Of a DNA stretch of 64,000 nt, positions 53,015 through 60,630 are shown piece by piece. The number at the start of each line of letters is the position of its first letter. The stretch's first letter is position 1. The stretch covers positions 124,001 to 188,000 of the forward strand of contig JAEUIT010000086.1 of assembly GCA_016795035.1 (NCBI GenBank), given 5' to 3'. Under the pieces are notes generated by a model. The model was not told the DNA's origin and did not search any database. It was given only the letters and a program-made list of their open reading frames with translations. A program made the position numbers and the translations under genes. This stretch comes from Phycisphaerae bacterium (GTDB taxonomy: Bacteria > Planctomycetota > Phycisphaerae > Phycisphaerales > SM1A02).

Positions 53015-54583
53015 TCAGGGCGCGGACATACGTCCCATGAAAAGGATCGCGCCCGTTCGCGTCTCGCGAATCAGGAAGAGGAACGGATGGTCGGCCCGGA
53101 CGATCGGGGTGAACGGCACCATCGTCGGCGGCTGCTGAACCGCCCGCCCCGGCGCCATCAGGACGGCCGTGGCAGCGGCGGCCTCGGTGCCGCGCTCGGA
53201 GACCGCGATCCAGGCCTTGTGCAACGCGGCGCCGACATAGAGCTGCTGGGCAGGATTGCTGCTCGGATTCATGCCGGGGAACTGCGCGCCGTTCGGCAAG
53301 TCGGGGCGGGCGAAGGCACGCGTCATGCCCAGCGACTTCAACGAGTCCGAGAGTTCGATCTCCTTCTCGACGGTGAATCGCGGAAGGCCCACGTTGACGG
53401 TGCGGCCGCCGAGGCGCGCGAGCCACGACTCGAGCGACTGCGGCGACAGGTTCGCGACGAGCGCGTCAAGGCCGTCGGCGCGGCGCGGAAGCACCACCAC
53501 CATGGCCAGGTCGCCGCCCTTGTACGGAATCTGCAACACCTGGAACCCGCCGTCGTCGGGATAGGTCGCGGGCGGATTGTCGTCGCGCAGCGGCACTTGC
53601 ATCGGGGTGTCGAAGTACTCCCCGTTGCCGCTGAACGCGGCGTACTGCGCGTCGACGCGCGTCGCATCGTTCATCATGTGCACGTCGATCGTCGTTCCGT
53701 CGCTGCGCGTGAACGGCTCGAGACGCGTGTTGCTTTCCGCGAATGGCGTCGACCACTCGCCCTTGAAGTAGATCGCATTGGTGATGACGAGACGCATCAC
53801 CGGCGTGAGCGCGCCGCGCGGGATGAGCTCTTGGATGCGCCCTTCCGTCTTTGCCTCGACCCAGCCGTTGATCCGTGCGCGCGACCCCTCGACATCGCCC
53901 GCGATGTCGAGTTCGTTGGTCGCGCCGGATCCGTAGAAGCGGTCGATCGTGGCCGCGAACTCGCCGGAGAGCGGATAGGAGCGCTCGACCCACAGCGCGT
54001 TGGCAACGCGGAGATCGAAGCGATTGACGCGGAAGAGGATCGCGTTGAGCTCGTCAGCGAGGCGCTGCGCCTCGCGTTGCGACGCGGCCACTTCGTCCCA
54101 CTTGCTGCCCTCGCGCTCGAGCGACTTCGTCTTCGTGTTCGCGGACTCGAGCGCCGCACGAAGCTCGGCGATGCGCGCCTCGGTCGCGGCGTCCGCCATT
54201 CCCCCGGCCTTCCCCAGCGCGTTCGACAGGGCCGCGAACCCCTGATGCAACGACGAGAACGACGGGGACTTCGCCGACTCGTTCGGGACGTGCAGCACGG
54301 TCGCCATCTCCTGCGCCGTCTGGTCCTTCGATCCCTCGGCCGTCATCGCGAGCGCCATGGCGATCGAGAGGGGCGAGACGAAGAGGTTCCCTCCGGGCGA
54401 CGCGGTCGCCATCGTGCGGAAGAGGTCGACGCCGAACGCGTTGCTCGCGGCGACCGCGACGCTCTCCACAGAACGATCCGGCGCGCGCTCCTGAACGCTC
54501 GGGTTTGGGGTTCGGACGCCGGTGGGTCCGAGGACCGAGGGTGCGGCGAGGAGCGCGAGCGCGAGGAAGAGCGAGTGCGGCAT
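53015..54583 (-). CDS. Exported serpin (serine protease inhibitor)
   Basis: 522 residues, about 130 more than a typical serpin. A signal peptide leads, then the serpin core with NLFVSPLSIAMALAMTAEGS near residue 67 and TNAIYFKGEWSTPF near residue 260. Near the C-terminus, KAWIAVSERGTEAAAATAV is the hinge of the reactive-centre loop and DHPFLFLIRETRTGAILFMG the final strand. Small alanines in the hinge indicate an inhibitory serpin. Counting from the hinge glutamate puts the scissile bond near GR-AV. A charged coiled coil at about 125-170 is inserted in the core. Confidence 0.9.
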   Translation of the reverse strand: MPHSLFLALALLAAPSVLGPTGVRTPNPSVQERAPDRSVESVAVAASNAFGVDLFRTMATASPGGNLFVSPLSIAMALAMTAEGSKDQTAQEMATVLHVPNESAKSPSFSSLHQGFAALSNALGKAGGMADAATEARIAELRAALESANTKTKSLEREGSKWDEVAASQREAQRLADELNAILFRVNRFDLRVANALWVERSYPLSGEFAATIDRFYGSGATNELDIAGDVEGSRARINGWVEAKTEGRIQELIPRGALTPVMRLVITNAIYFKGEWSTPFAESNTRLEPFTRSDGTTIDVHMMNDATRVDAQYAAFSGNGEYFDTPMQVPLRDDNPPATYPDDGGFQVLQIPYKGGDLAMVVVLPRRADGLDALVANLSPQSLESWLARLGGRTVNVGLPRFTVEKEIELSDSLKSLGMTRAFARPDLPNGAQFPGMNPSSNPAQQLYVGAALHKAWIAVSERGTEAAAATAVLMAPGRAVQQPPTMVPFTPIVRADHPFLFLIRETRTGAILFMGRMSAP

Positions 54584-54798
54584 GAGCCCCCGATGGCCGA
54601 TCTCGCACGCGCGTCCGAGACAAGTTTGGATCTCTACGCCGATCTAGGCACGGCCCTTGAGCCGCGCGACGAATCGTTCGCGGCGTGGCGGACGCGGGCC
54701 GTCCTCTCCGCGTCGTTTCGGTTCGCTCGATGCCGACCCCGTGGCCGACGCACGCTCGTCGCGCGTTGCGGCCCCCCCGCTCGAGCCTGGAGAAACCC

Positions 54799-56973
54799 AT
54801 GCCACGCCTCGTCCTGTGTCGTCCTTCCGTCTCCCCCGCCCTCCTCCTCGCGGCGACCGCGAGTCTCGCCGTCGCCGGGTCCGCGCACGCAACGATCTAC
54901 TTCGTCGCCCCCTGCGGACAAGACTCGTGGCTCGGCGTGTCCGGCGTCTGTTCGGCACCGCTTGGCCCGAAGCGCACGATCCAAGCCGCGCTCGCCGTTG
55001 CAGGCGACGGCGATGAGATCCGCGTCCTGCCGGGCGTCTACGCCGGTCCGATCGACCTCGACGGAAAGGCTGTCCACCTGCGCGGCCTCTCAGGCGCGGC
55101 GGCCACGACCATCACGGGTCCGGGAGTCGGAACGGTGCTTCTCTGCAACAGCCTCGAAGGGGCCGACACGATCATCGAAGGCTTCACGATCACCGGCGGC
55201 AACGCGGTGTCGGGCGGCGGAATGATCGCGGTGCTCGCAAGCCCCACCGTCATCGAATGCGTCTTCACGAATAACTCAGCCAGCACGAACGGCGGCGCCG
55301 TCGCGCTCACCGCGGCGAGCCCGACGTTCCTCGACTGCGACTTCATCGGCAACGGCGCGCCAAACGCCGGCGGCGCCGTTGCAATCTCGTTCGGTTCGCC
55401 GGTCTTTGACGGCTGCACGTTCGAGGCGAACGCAGCGTTTGACGGCGCCGGACTGCGCGCGAGCGACGCCAACGTCACGCTCGAGCACTGCGACTTCGTG
55501 AACAACTCCGCGGGATCGCTCGGCGGCGGCATGCTCATCTCCGACGGCTCGGTCGAAGCGACCGAGTGCCTCTTTGAGCTCAATAGCGCCGACTTCGGCG
55601 GCGGGTTCTTCGTGAATGAGGGCGCCGACGTCACGATCGCCTCGTCCACCGTACGGCAGAACGAGGGCTCCGCGCAAGGCGGCGGTGGCGCCAGCCATTC
55701 CACGTTGCAGCTCATCGGCACGACGTTCGAGGCGAACGAGGCCGTCGCCACTGCGGCGTTCGGCGCGAACGCGGGGAACCTGCATGCGATTGGCTGCACG
55801 TTCTCCGCGAACGTCGCCGGCTTCGCGGGCGGCGGCGTCACCGTGAGCGAGATCGACGCCGACGACGCGCTCTTCCAGCTCTGCGCATTCCAGAACAACC
55901 TCGGCGCGATCGGCGGCGGCGCGGTGCTCCTCCTTGAGGGCGGCGCAACCTTCGAAGCTTGCACGTTCTTCGACAACACCGCGGCATCAGGCGGCGCGAT
56001 CGCGGACCTCAGCGAAGTCTTGCACGGTGAGCTTCGGCTTCGTGGATGCACGTTTGCGAGTAACGATGCCGTCAATGCCGGCGGCGCGCTCTACCTCGGA
56101 AGCTTCACCGCGCTCGAGGCTCGTCGTTGCACCTTTGAGGCGAACGCGGCCAACGGCACCGAGGGCGGCGCGATCGCGAAGTTCGGCGCGACGATGTCGC
56201 TCGTCTCGTGCGAGTTCTCCGGCAACGTCGCCGACGGCAACGGCGGCGCGATCTACAGCACGAGCGTGGCGTCGATTGCGAACTGCCTCGTGGTCGAGAA
56301 CTCCGCCGACGCGGCGGGTGGCGGCCTCTACATGGCGACCTTCAACGGCGCGTGCGAGGTGTCGCAGTGCACCATCGCGAACAACACGGCCGGAGGCGAC
56401 GGCGACGGCATCTACGCCGCGAATCAGCATCCGCTCGCCGTTGCGAACTCGATCGTCTGGGCGAACGGACTCCCGCAAGTGAGTGGCGGCGCCGCGACCT
56501 TCGCGCACTCGATCGTGCCGCTCGGCGTTGCAGGCGTCGGATGCATCTCCGTGAGCCCAAAGTTCGTGTCGGCCCCCACGGGCAACTATCGCCTGCTTGC
56601 GAGTAGCCCCGCGATCGACGCGGGTCTCATCTGGCTCATGCCCGACGACATCGCCGATCTCGACGGCGACGGCGACACGTTCGAGCTCCTGAGCCGCGAC
56701 CTTGACGAGAACGTGCGCGTGAAGACGGCAAGCGCGAACGCGGCGTCGTGCAGCCTCGCGGTCGACATGGGCGCGTACGAAGCGGCCCTGGGCCTGCCCG
56801 CGCAACCGACCGTGCTCGGCGATCTCGACGATGACGGCATGGTGAACGGCGCCGATCTCGCGATCCTGCTCGGCGCCTGGGGCACGGTGCGTGCGTGTCC
56901 GCTCGCCGACTTGAACGGCGACGGCACGGTGGACGGCGGAGATTTGGCGATCCTGCTCGGCGCGTGGGGATGA
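54799..56973 (+). CDS. Exported beta-helix protein with LLGAWG calcium-loop tail
   Basis: 724 residues from the ATG at 54799, which has a GGAG upstream. A signal peptide ends near SAHA. From about residue 70 to 600 there are repeats of 20-30 residues with the pattern CTFxxNxAxxxGGA, the right-handed parallel beta-helix seen in polymorphic outer-membrane/choice-of-anchor Q proteins. The tail has two loops, DLDDDGMVNGADLAILLGAWG and DLNGDGTVDGGDLAILLGAWG in outline. Probably a surface polysaccharide-binding or structural protein. It contains three exact CGTTGCAG motif copies (54996, 55703, 56526). Confidence 0.82.
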   Translation: MPRLVLCRPSVSPALLLAATASLAVAGSAHATIYFVAPCGQDSWLGVSGVCSAPLGPKRTIQAALAVAGDGDEIRVLPGVYAGPIDLDGKAVHLRGLSGAAATTITGPGVGTVLLCNSLEGADTIIEGFTITGGNAVSGGGMIAVLASPTVIECVFTNNSASTNGGAVALTAASPTFLDCDFIGNGAPNAGGAVAISFGSPVFDGCTFEANAAFDGAGLRASDANVTLEHCDFVNNSAGSLGGGMLISDGSVEATECLFELNSADFGGGFFVNEGADVTIASSTVRQNEGSAQGGGGASHSTLQLIGTTFEANEAVATAAFGANAGNLHAIGCTFSANVAGFAGGGVTVSEIDADDALFQLCAFQNNLGAIGGGAVLLLEGGATFEACTFFDNTAASGGAIADLSEVLHGELRLRGCTFASNDAVNAGGALYLGSFTALEARRCTFEANAANGTEGGAIAKFGATMSLVSCEFSGNVADGNGGAIYSTSVASIANCLVVENSADAAGGGLYMATFNGACEVSQCTIANNTAGGDGDGIYAANQHPLAVANSIVWANGLPQVSGGAATFAHSIVPLGVAGVGCISVSPKFVSAPTGNYRLLASSPAIDAGLIWLMPDDIADLDGDGDTFELLSRDLDENVRVKTASANAASCSLAVDMGAYEAALGLPAQPTVLGDLDDDGMVNGADLAILLGAWGTVRACPLADLNGDGTVDGGDLAILLGAWG

Positions 56974-56975
56974 GA

Positions 56976-57083
56976 GAGGGAAAGGGGTCAGGGTTCGGGG
57001 TTCAGGGTTCAGGGTGAAAGGCACCGCATGGAGCAACCTGCCTTTGCCCTGGACCCTGACCCCTGAACCCTTTCCTCACCCTC
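56976..57083. terminator. Long short-word hairpin between convergent genes
   Basis: The left arm (56976-57022) repeats GGGTTCAGGGT words; the right arm (57040-57083) repeats CCCTGACCCCTGAACCC in complement, with an A/T-poor loop GCACCGCATGGAGCAACC. It lies between the LLGAWG-tailed gene and the convergent anti-sigma-like gene and overlaps the latter's last codons by a few bases. Same architecture as 7642-7742 and 33762-33850 but built from different words. Confidence 0.55.
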
Positions 57084-57510
57084 CCTCTCCCGGCTGCAAC
57101 GTGGAGCGCTTCGGCGAGAACGCGACATGCACGTCAGATCCGATGCGGACGAGCGATCGCTCGAAGCCCGCGTCGGCGAGTTCCGAAAGAAGCGTGTCGT
57201 CGTCGATCGATTCGACGTACACGCGCTTCGCGGGGCGATCGACGATCTCGATGCGTCGCGCGGGCTCCGTCCGTTCGATCACGAGCGTGCGCTCCGCGGG
57301 AGGCGCGTCATGATCGGACGGCCGCACGCCGGGCACCATGTACGCCGCGGCTGCAACGACGAGCATCGCGACCGCACTCGCGCGACGACGACGACGACGC
57401 GTGCGGCTCTCGGCGAGCTCCTCGGCGAGCGCGAGCCACGTGGCGTCCTTCCGTCGCGTGACGTGGGCGGGAAGGTCGTGCGGCGACGTGCCGGGGCCGT
57501 TCGTACTCAT
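57076..57510 (-). CDS. Single-span membrane protein, putative anti-sigma factor
   Basis: 144 residues. A cytoplasmic part of about 45 residues ends in the arginine run TRRRRRR, then one membrane helix (about 46-62) and a periplasmic domain with VESIDDDTLLSELADAGFER. Its start overlaps the stop of an ECF-type sigma gene (ATGA), the classic arrangement for a cognate anti-sigma factor. No zinc-binding ZAS motif (HxxxCxxC) is seen, so the assignment rests on context. Confidence 0.65.
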   Translation of the reverse strand: MSTNGPGTSPHDLPAHVTRRKDATWLALAEELAESRTRRRRRRASAVAMLVVAAAAYMVPGVRPSDHDAPPAERTLVIERTEPARRIEIVDRPAKRVYVESIDDDTLLSELADAGFERSLVRIGSDVHVAFSPKRSTLQPGEGG

Positions 57511-58091
57511 GGTTCGACCTCCGTTCGATGTCCTCGGAGTCTCTCAAGCGCTCGTCGCACGCGGCTCTCGGCGGCGCGGACGCCGATCCCGAGCGCCTCG
57601 GCGATCGCCTCGAGCGGACGCTCGCGCGCGAGTCGTAGGAGAATCGCGGCGCGATCGTCGGGCCCGAGCGTCGCAAGTAGGGCTTCAAGCGACTCGACGA
57701 TGTGCCGATCCTCGCTCGTGTCGCCTAACGTCTCTTTCGCGCGGACCGTCGCGTCGTGTGCGGCGTCGCGACGGATGCGGTCAAGCGCGGCCGTGACCGT
57801 GACGCGGGTGAGCCAGGCGTCGAGCGCGGCGACGGTCTCGCATCGTGGCATGCGCCGCAAGACGCGCAGCCACGCGTCGTGAAGGCAGTCGCAGACGAAG
57901 GCGTCGTCGCGACGAATGCGGGCTCGAAGGAGGTGATAGAGCATGGCGTAGCGCGCTTCGTAGAGCTCGCCGAGCGCGGCGCGATCGCCGCGGGCAATCC
58001 GCGACGACACCTCGACCGCCCACGCGTCTTCGCGCGAACGTATCGAGGTGGACGTCGAGGCGGGAGGCGCTCGTCCTTCGGCGTGTGGCAC
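57507..58091 (-). CDS. ECF-type RNA polymerase sigma factor
   Basis: 194 residues. Region 2 is at about 35-100 with ALGELYEARYAMLYHLLRAR and the -10-recognition part CDCLHDAWLRVLRRM; region 4 at about 135-190 with LATLGPDDRAAILLRLARER and the helix-turn-helix ALGIGVRAAESRVRRAL. It should direct core polymerase to a small set of promoters under control of the membrane protein encoded downstream. Confidence 0.9.
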   Translation of the reverse strand: MPHAEGRAPPASTSTSIRSREDAWAVEVSSRIARGDRAALGELYEARYAMLYHLLRARIRRDDAFVCDCLHDAWLRVLRRMPRCETVAALDAWLTRVTVTAALDRIRRDAAHDATVRAKETLGDTSEDRHIVESLEALLATLGPDDRAAILLRLARERPLEAIAEALGIGVRAAESRVRRALERLRGHRTEVEP

Positions 58092-58105
58092 GAGGGGCGA
58101 GGTTC

Positions 58106-59233
58106 TCAGCGAGACTTCGGCGTTGCAGGTGATGACGGCGTTGCAGCCGGAGTCGTGGGAGCGGAGACGGGATCCGGCTTCGGGATCTCGGAGTCGTGGC
58201 TCTTCGCGCTCGGCACGCGAAGCTGAATGATCTCCCGCACGAGCGCGATCTCCGCGTCAGTGCCGCGCACGATCAGGATCCTGGACGGCTCGTGGTACTT
58301 CGCGCGGAAGGACGGCGACTCGCCGTCGAGTTCCACTGCGAGCGAGATCGCGTCGAGGAGGCTCTGCACGAACGCCTTGTCGGCGTTGGGGACTCTCGAG
58401 AGATCGAAGACGGTGCGCGTGGTCGGGACTTGCTTTTCCGTCCACGGCACGACGGCGACGACCACTAATCCGCGGCGCAGCGCCGCCGCATACTCCTCTG
58501 CGTTCAGCGGGCTGGGGCGATTTGGCGTCGAGCCGTCGGGGACGAGCCATTCGAGCGTCACTCTCGCAAGCCGTCCGTCGCGAAGGCGAATGGCTCGGTA
58601 CTCCGTTCGATCGGATGAGGTTATCGACTTGATCGCGGTTTCGAGGTCGGTGCCGCGCAGCGTGACTGGCGGCATGTCGATCTGTTCGAGGAGCGCAGGC
58701 TCGCGAATCACGAAGCCGTCAAAGCCGGTCGCCGCACCGAGCTGTTTGAGGTAGTCGAGCACGCTGCCGCCCTTGAAGTCGAGCGAGACGCCCGTCGAGC
58801 TCACCGAAGCACCGGCGCCTTGGGCTGCAACTGATGACTGATAGCCCTCAGCGAGCTTCTCGAACATCGCCCTTGCGATGGCGATCTTCTCCGGAGGACC
58901 GGTCACGACAATCTGATTCGACCCCTGCACGAAGTTGACCATCACGCCGCTGGATGCCCTCATCGCATCGACCGCCGAGTTGAGAAAGTTCGAGGCGCCT
59001 CTGCCTCCTAACGACGAGGTGTCGATGAACTGCGTCTCCTTGCTAGGAGAGGGTGGTGAAGGCTGGGCAGAGCTTGCCGCCTGCTGGGCGGGCTGCGTCG
59101 GCTGCTGCTGCGCACCCGCCGGGAGCGCCGTGAGGCAGATCGTCAGCCCGGCAACGAGGCCGTGGACCGCGGGACGCGAGAGGGTTCGGACGATCGGTCC
59201 CGTGGAGCGGGCCGTTCTGGCGAGCGTGTGCAT
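58106..59233 (-). CDS. Exported protein with secretin N-domain-like repeats
   Basis: 375 residues with a signal peptide ending near PAGAQ. After a proline/glutamine linker, two ferredoxin-like domains resembling secretin/TonB short N-terminal (STN) modules follow: NFVQGSNQIVVTGPPEKIAI and GVSLDFKGGSVLDYLKQLG. A third at the end contains LIVRGTDAEIALVREIIQL. There is no secretin core. It ends 15 bases before the sigma gene and lies in the same direction, so it is probably the sigma-regulated or regulating exported partner. Confidence 0.72.
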   Translation of the reverse strand: MHTLARTARSTGPIVRTLSRPAVHGLVAGLTICLTALPAGAQQQPTQPAQQAASSAQPSPPSPSKETQFIDTSSLGGRGASNFLNSAVDAMRASSGVMVNFVQGSNQIVVTGPPEKIAIARAMFEKLAEGYQSSVAAQGAGASVSSTGVSLDFKGGSVLDYLKQLGAATGFDGFVIREPALLEQIDMPPVTLRGTDLETAIKSITSSDRTEYRAIRLRDGRLARVTLEWLVPDGSTPNRPSPLNAEEYAAALRRGLVVVAVVPWTEKQVPTTRTVFDLSRVPNADKAFVQSLLDAISLAVELDGESPSFRAKYHEPSRILIVRGTDAEIALVREIIQLRVPSAKSHDSEIPKPDPVSAPTTPAATPSSPATPKSR

Positions 59234-59437
59234 GAGGCGATTCTCCGTTGCAGCACGAACGCACGGCGACCCGGCGTTCCGCCATCAAGGTTCCGAGATT
59301 TGGAAAACGAGGGCTTGTGCGCGAAGCCCGCGCGTTTCCTCGCGCGATTTCTCCGGGTTCCCGACCATACTTTGGGAACGGATTGCGTATTCCCAGCTAC
59401 CCGCTCCGCGCCGTGTCCGCGTTTCATCCGCCCGCCA

Positions 59438-60184
59438 ATGTCCCCTGACCCCTCGTCGCACGATCCATCCGCCTCGGCGACCAACTGGTCGCTGCTGCAC
59501 GCGGCGGCGGCGGGCGGCGAGGAGTCGCGGGCGAGCCTTGAGGCGGTCGTCCAGCGCTACTGGGGACCGATCTTCGCGTTCGTGCGTGCCACCGGGCAAC
59601 CCCCGCAGGACGCCGTCGACCTTACCCAGGGGTTCGTTGCGGACGTCTTGCTCGGCCGATCGCTCCTTGCCTCGGCCGATCGCAAGCGCGGGAAGTTCCG
59701 GTCGCTCCTTCGCCAGAGTGTCGTGAACTATGTCCGCGATCGTGTCCGCCACGACCGAAGCCAGAAGCGCCAACCGTCGACCGGCACCCCGCAGCAAGGG
59801 AGCGCGAGCAAGTTTCACGAGCTGGCCGCCAGTTCGCTGAAGAGTGCGGAGCGGGCGTTCGACGCCCACTGGGCGGCGCAGGTCATCCGCACTGCGGCCG
59901 AACGGGCCCAGGCGCGGGCGCGTCGCGAAGGCCGCGAACTCGCGTGGACCGTCTTCGAGCGACGCACCCTTCGCCCCCGCCTTCGCGGCGACCGGCCAAC
60001 CGAGTACTCGGAATTGATCGACACCCTTCCGCTTCAGTCGATCGGGCAGGCGGCGCACCTTGCGATCATGGGGCGACGGCTCTTCGTCGACGAACTGCTT
60101 GCGGAATTGCGCGGCACGCTCGGCGAGGGCGAGTCGGTCGACGATGAGATTCGCCTTCTCATCGACGCACTGGAGGGCTCATGA
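59438..60184 (+). CDS. ECF-like sigma factor (planctomycete type)
   Basis: 248 residues from the ATG at 59438. The N-terminal half reads LEAVVQRYWGPIFAFVRATG then DLTQGFVADVL, the region 2 pattern of the planctomycete ECF-like sigma family, in which the core is followed by KRGKFRSLLRQSVVNYVRDR. Region 4 is less clear but LPLQSIGQAAHLAIMGRRL occupies its place. It is coupled to the next gene by a four-base overlap. Confidence 0.78.
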   Translation: MSPDPSSHDPSASATNWSLLHAAAAGGEESRASLEAVVQRYWGPIFAFVRATGQPPQDAVDLTQGFVADVLLGRSLLASADRKRGKFRSLLRQSVVNYVRDRVRHDRSQKRQPSTGTPQQGSASKFHELAASSLKSAERAFDAHWAAQVIRTAAERAQARARREGRELAWTVFERRTLRPRLRGDRPTEYSELIDTLPLQSIGQAAHLAIMGRRLFVDELLAELRGTLGEGESVDDEIRLLIDALEGS

Positions 60185-60615
60185 CGGCGACGGACGGCGA
60201 GAATCGCCCCAGCGACGGACCCGATCTTCGCTCCGCGTTGCGATGGGCGCTCGACGCGAACGATCGCCCCGGTCACGCCGCGTGCGACTGGCTCGCGACC
60301 GAGATCGTGCCCGGCTGCAACGACGCCGCAAGCGCCGTCGCCTCGCGCACGACGACGCTCGAACAGCTCACGGCGCTGAAGGTCGCGTTCAAGTCGCAGC
60401 GCCAAGGCGGCGCCACCGCGGCGGAACGCAATCGCGCGGCGCGGCTCTATGCGGCATCGATCGCCGCGGCGCTCGTGCATCACGCGCGGCGCATCACGCA
60501 CAACTCCGATCGCGCGCTCAACGCCGCGTTCGTCGGCCTGCGCGACGACGAGAACGTCGAGCGCCCGCTGCGCGAGCTCGGCGCTGCCGCGCTCTCCGCG
60601 TTGCAGCAGGCGTGA
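60181..60615 (+). CDS. Small protein coupled to ECF-like sigma factor
   Basis: 144 residues, start overlapping the sigma stop. The protein is alanine-rich and helical with no membrane helix, cysteine motif or named domain. Position suggests a partner or soluble anti-sigma protein. It holds two CTGCAACG motif copies (60315, 60599), the second in the last codons. Confidence 0.6.
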   Translation: MTATDGENRPSDGPDLRSALRWALDANDRPGHAACDWLATEIVPGCNDAASAVASRTTTLEQLTALKVAFKSQRQGGATAAERNRAARLYAASIAAALVHHARRITHNSDRALNAAFVGLRDDENVERPLRELGAAALSALQQA

Positions 60616-60630
60616 ACGCGACGTCGACGG

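Larger units (their letters stand above)
1147..60606. repeat. Dispersed family of 56 exact CTGCAACG/CGTTGCAG motifs
   Basis: Positions are those of the first base on the + strand, found by eye. CTGCAACG: 1578, 3141, 3414, 4586, 5274, 5597, 7408, 7938, 8144, 10380, 18373, 22949, 25070, 27336, 28033, 28998, 29883, 31176, 31947, 33511, 36930, 38015, 39158, 40868, 41541, 48556, 51274, 52501, 57094, 57351, 60315. CGTTGCAG: 1147, 9138, 13076, 14893, 16557, 19648, 26433, 33149, 34968, 35826, 35990, 37222, 37690, 39770, 39940, 47113, 48651, 49990, 54996, 55703, 56526, 58121, 58139, 59246, 60599. Every copy is preceded by G or C (reading CTGCAACG), giving SCTGCAACG; many go on as NCGA or NNGA. A few may have been missed. 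Confidence 0.9.

Noticed and set aside
1147..60606. CTGCAACG as a Chi-like or chromosome-orienting (KOPS) motif
   Set aside because: Those motifs are strongly strand-skewed; here the + strand has 31 of one orientation and 25 of the other within 60 kb. A replichore-wide count could still change this.
1147..60606. CTGCAACG as a highly iterated palindrome or a methylation site
   Set aside because: It is not palindromic, and a modification site does not explain the conserved G/C before it or the inverted pairs after genes.
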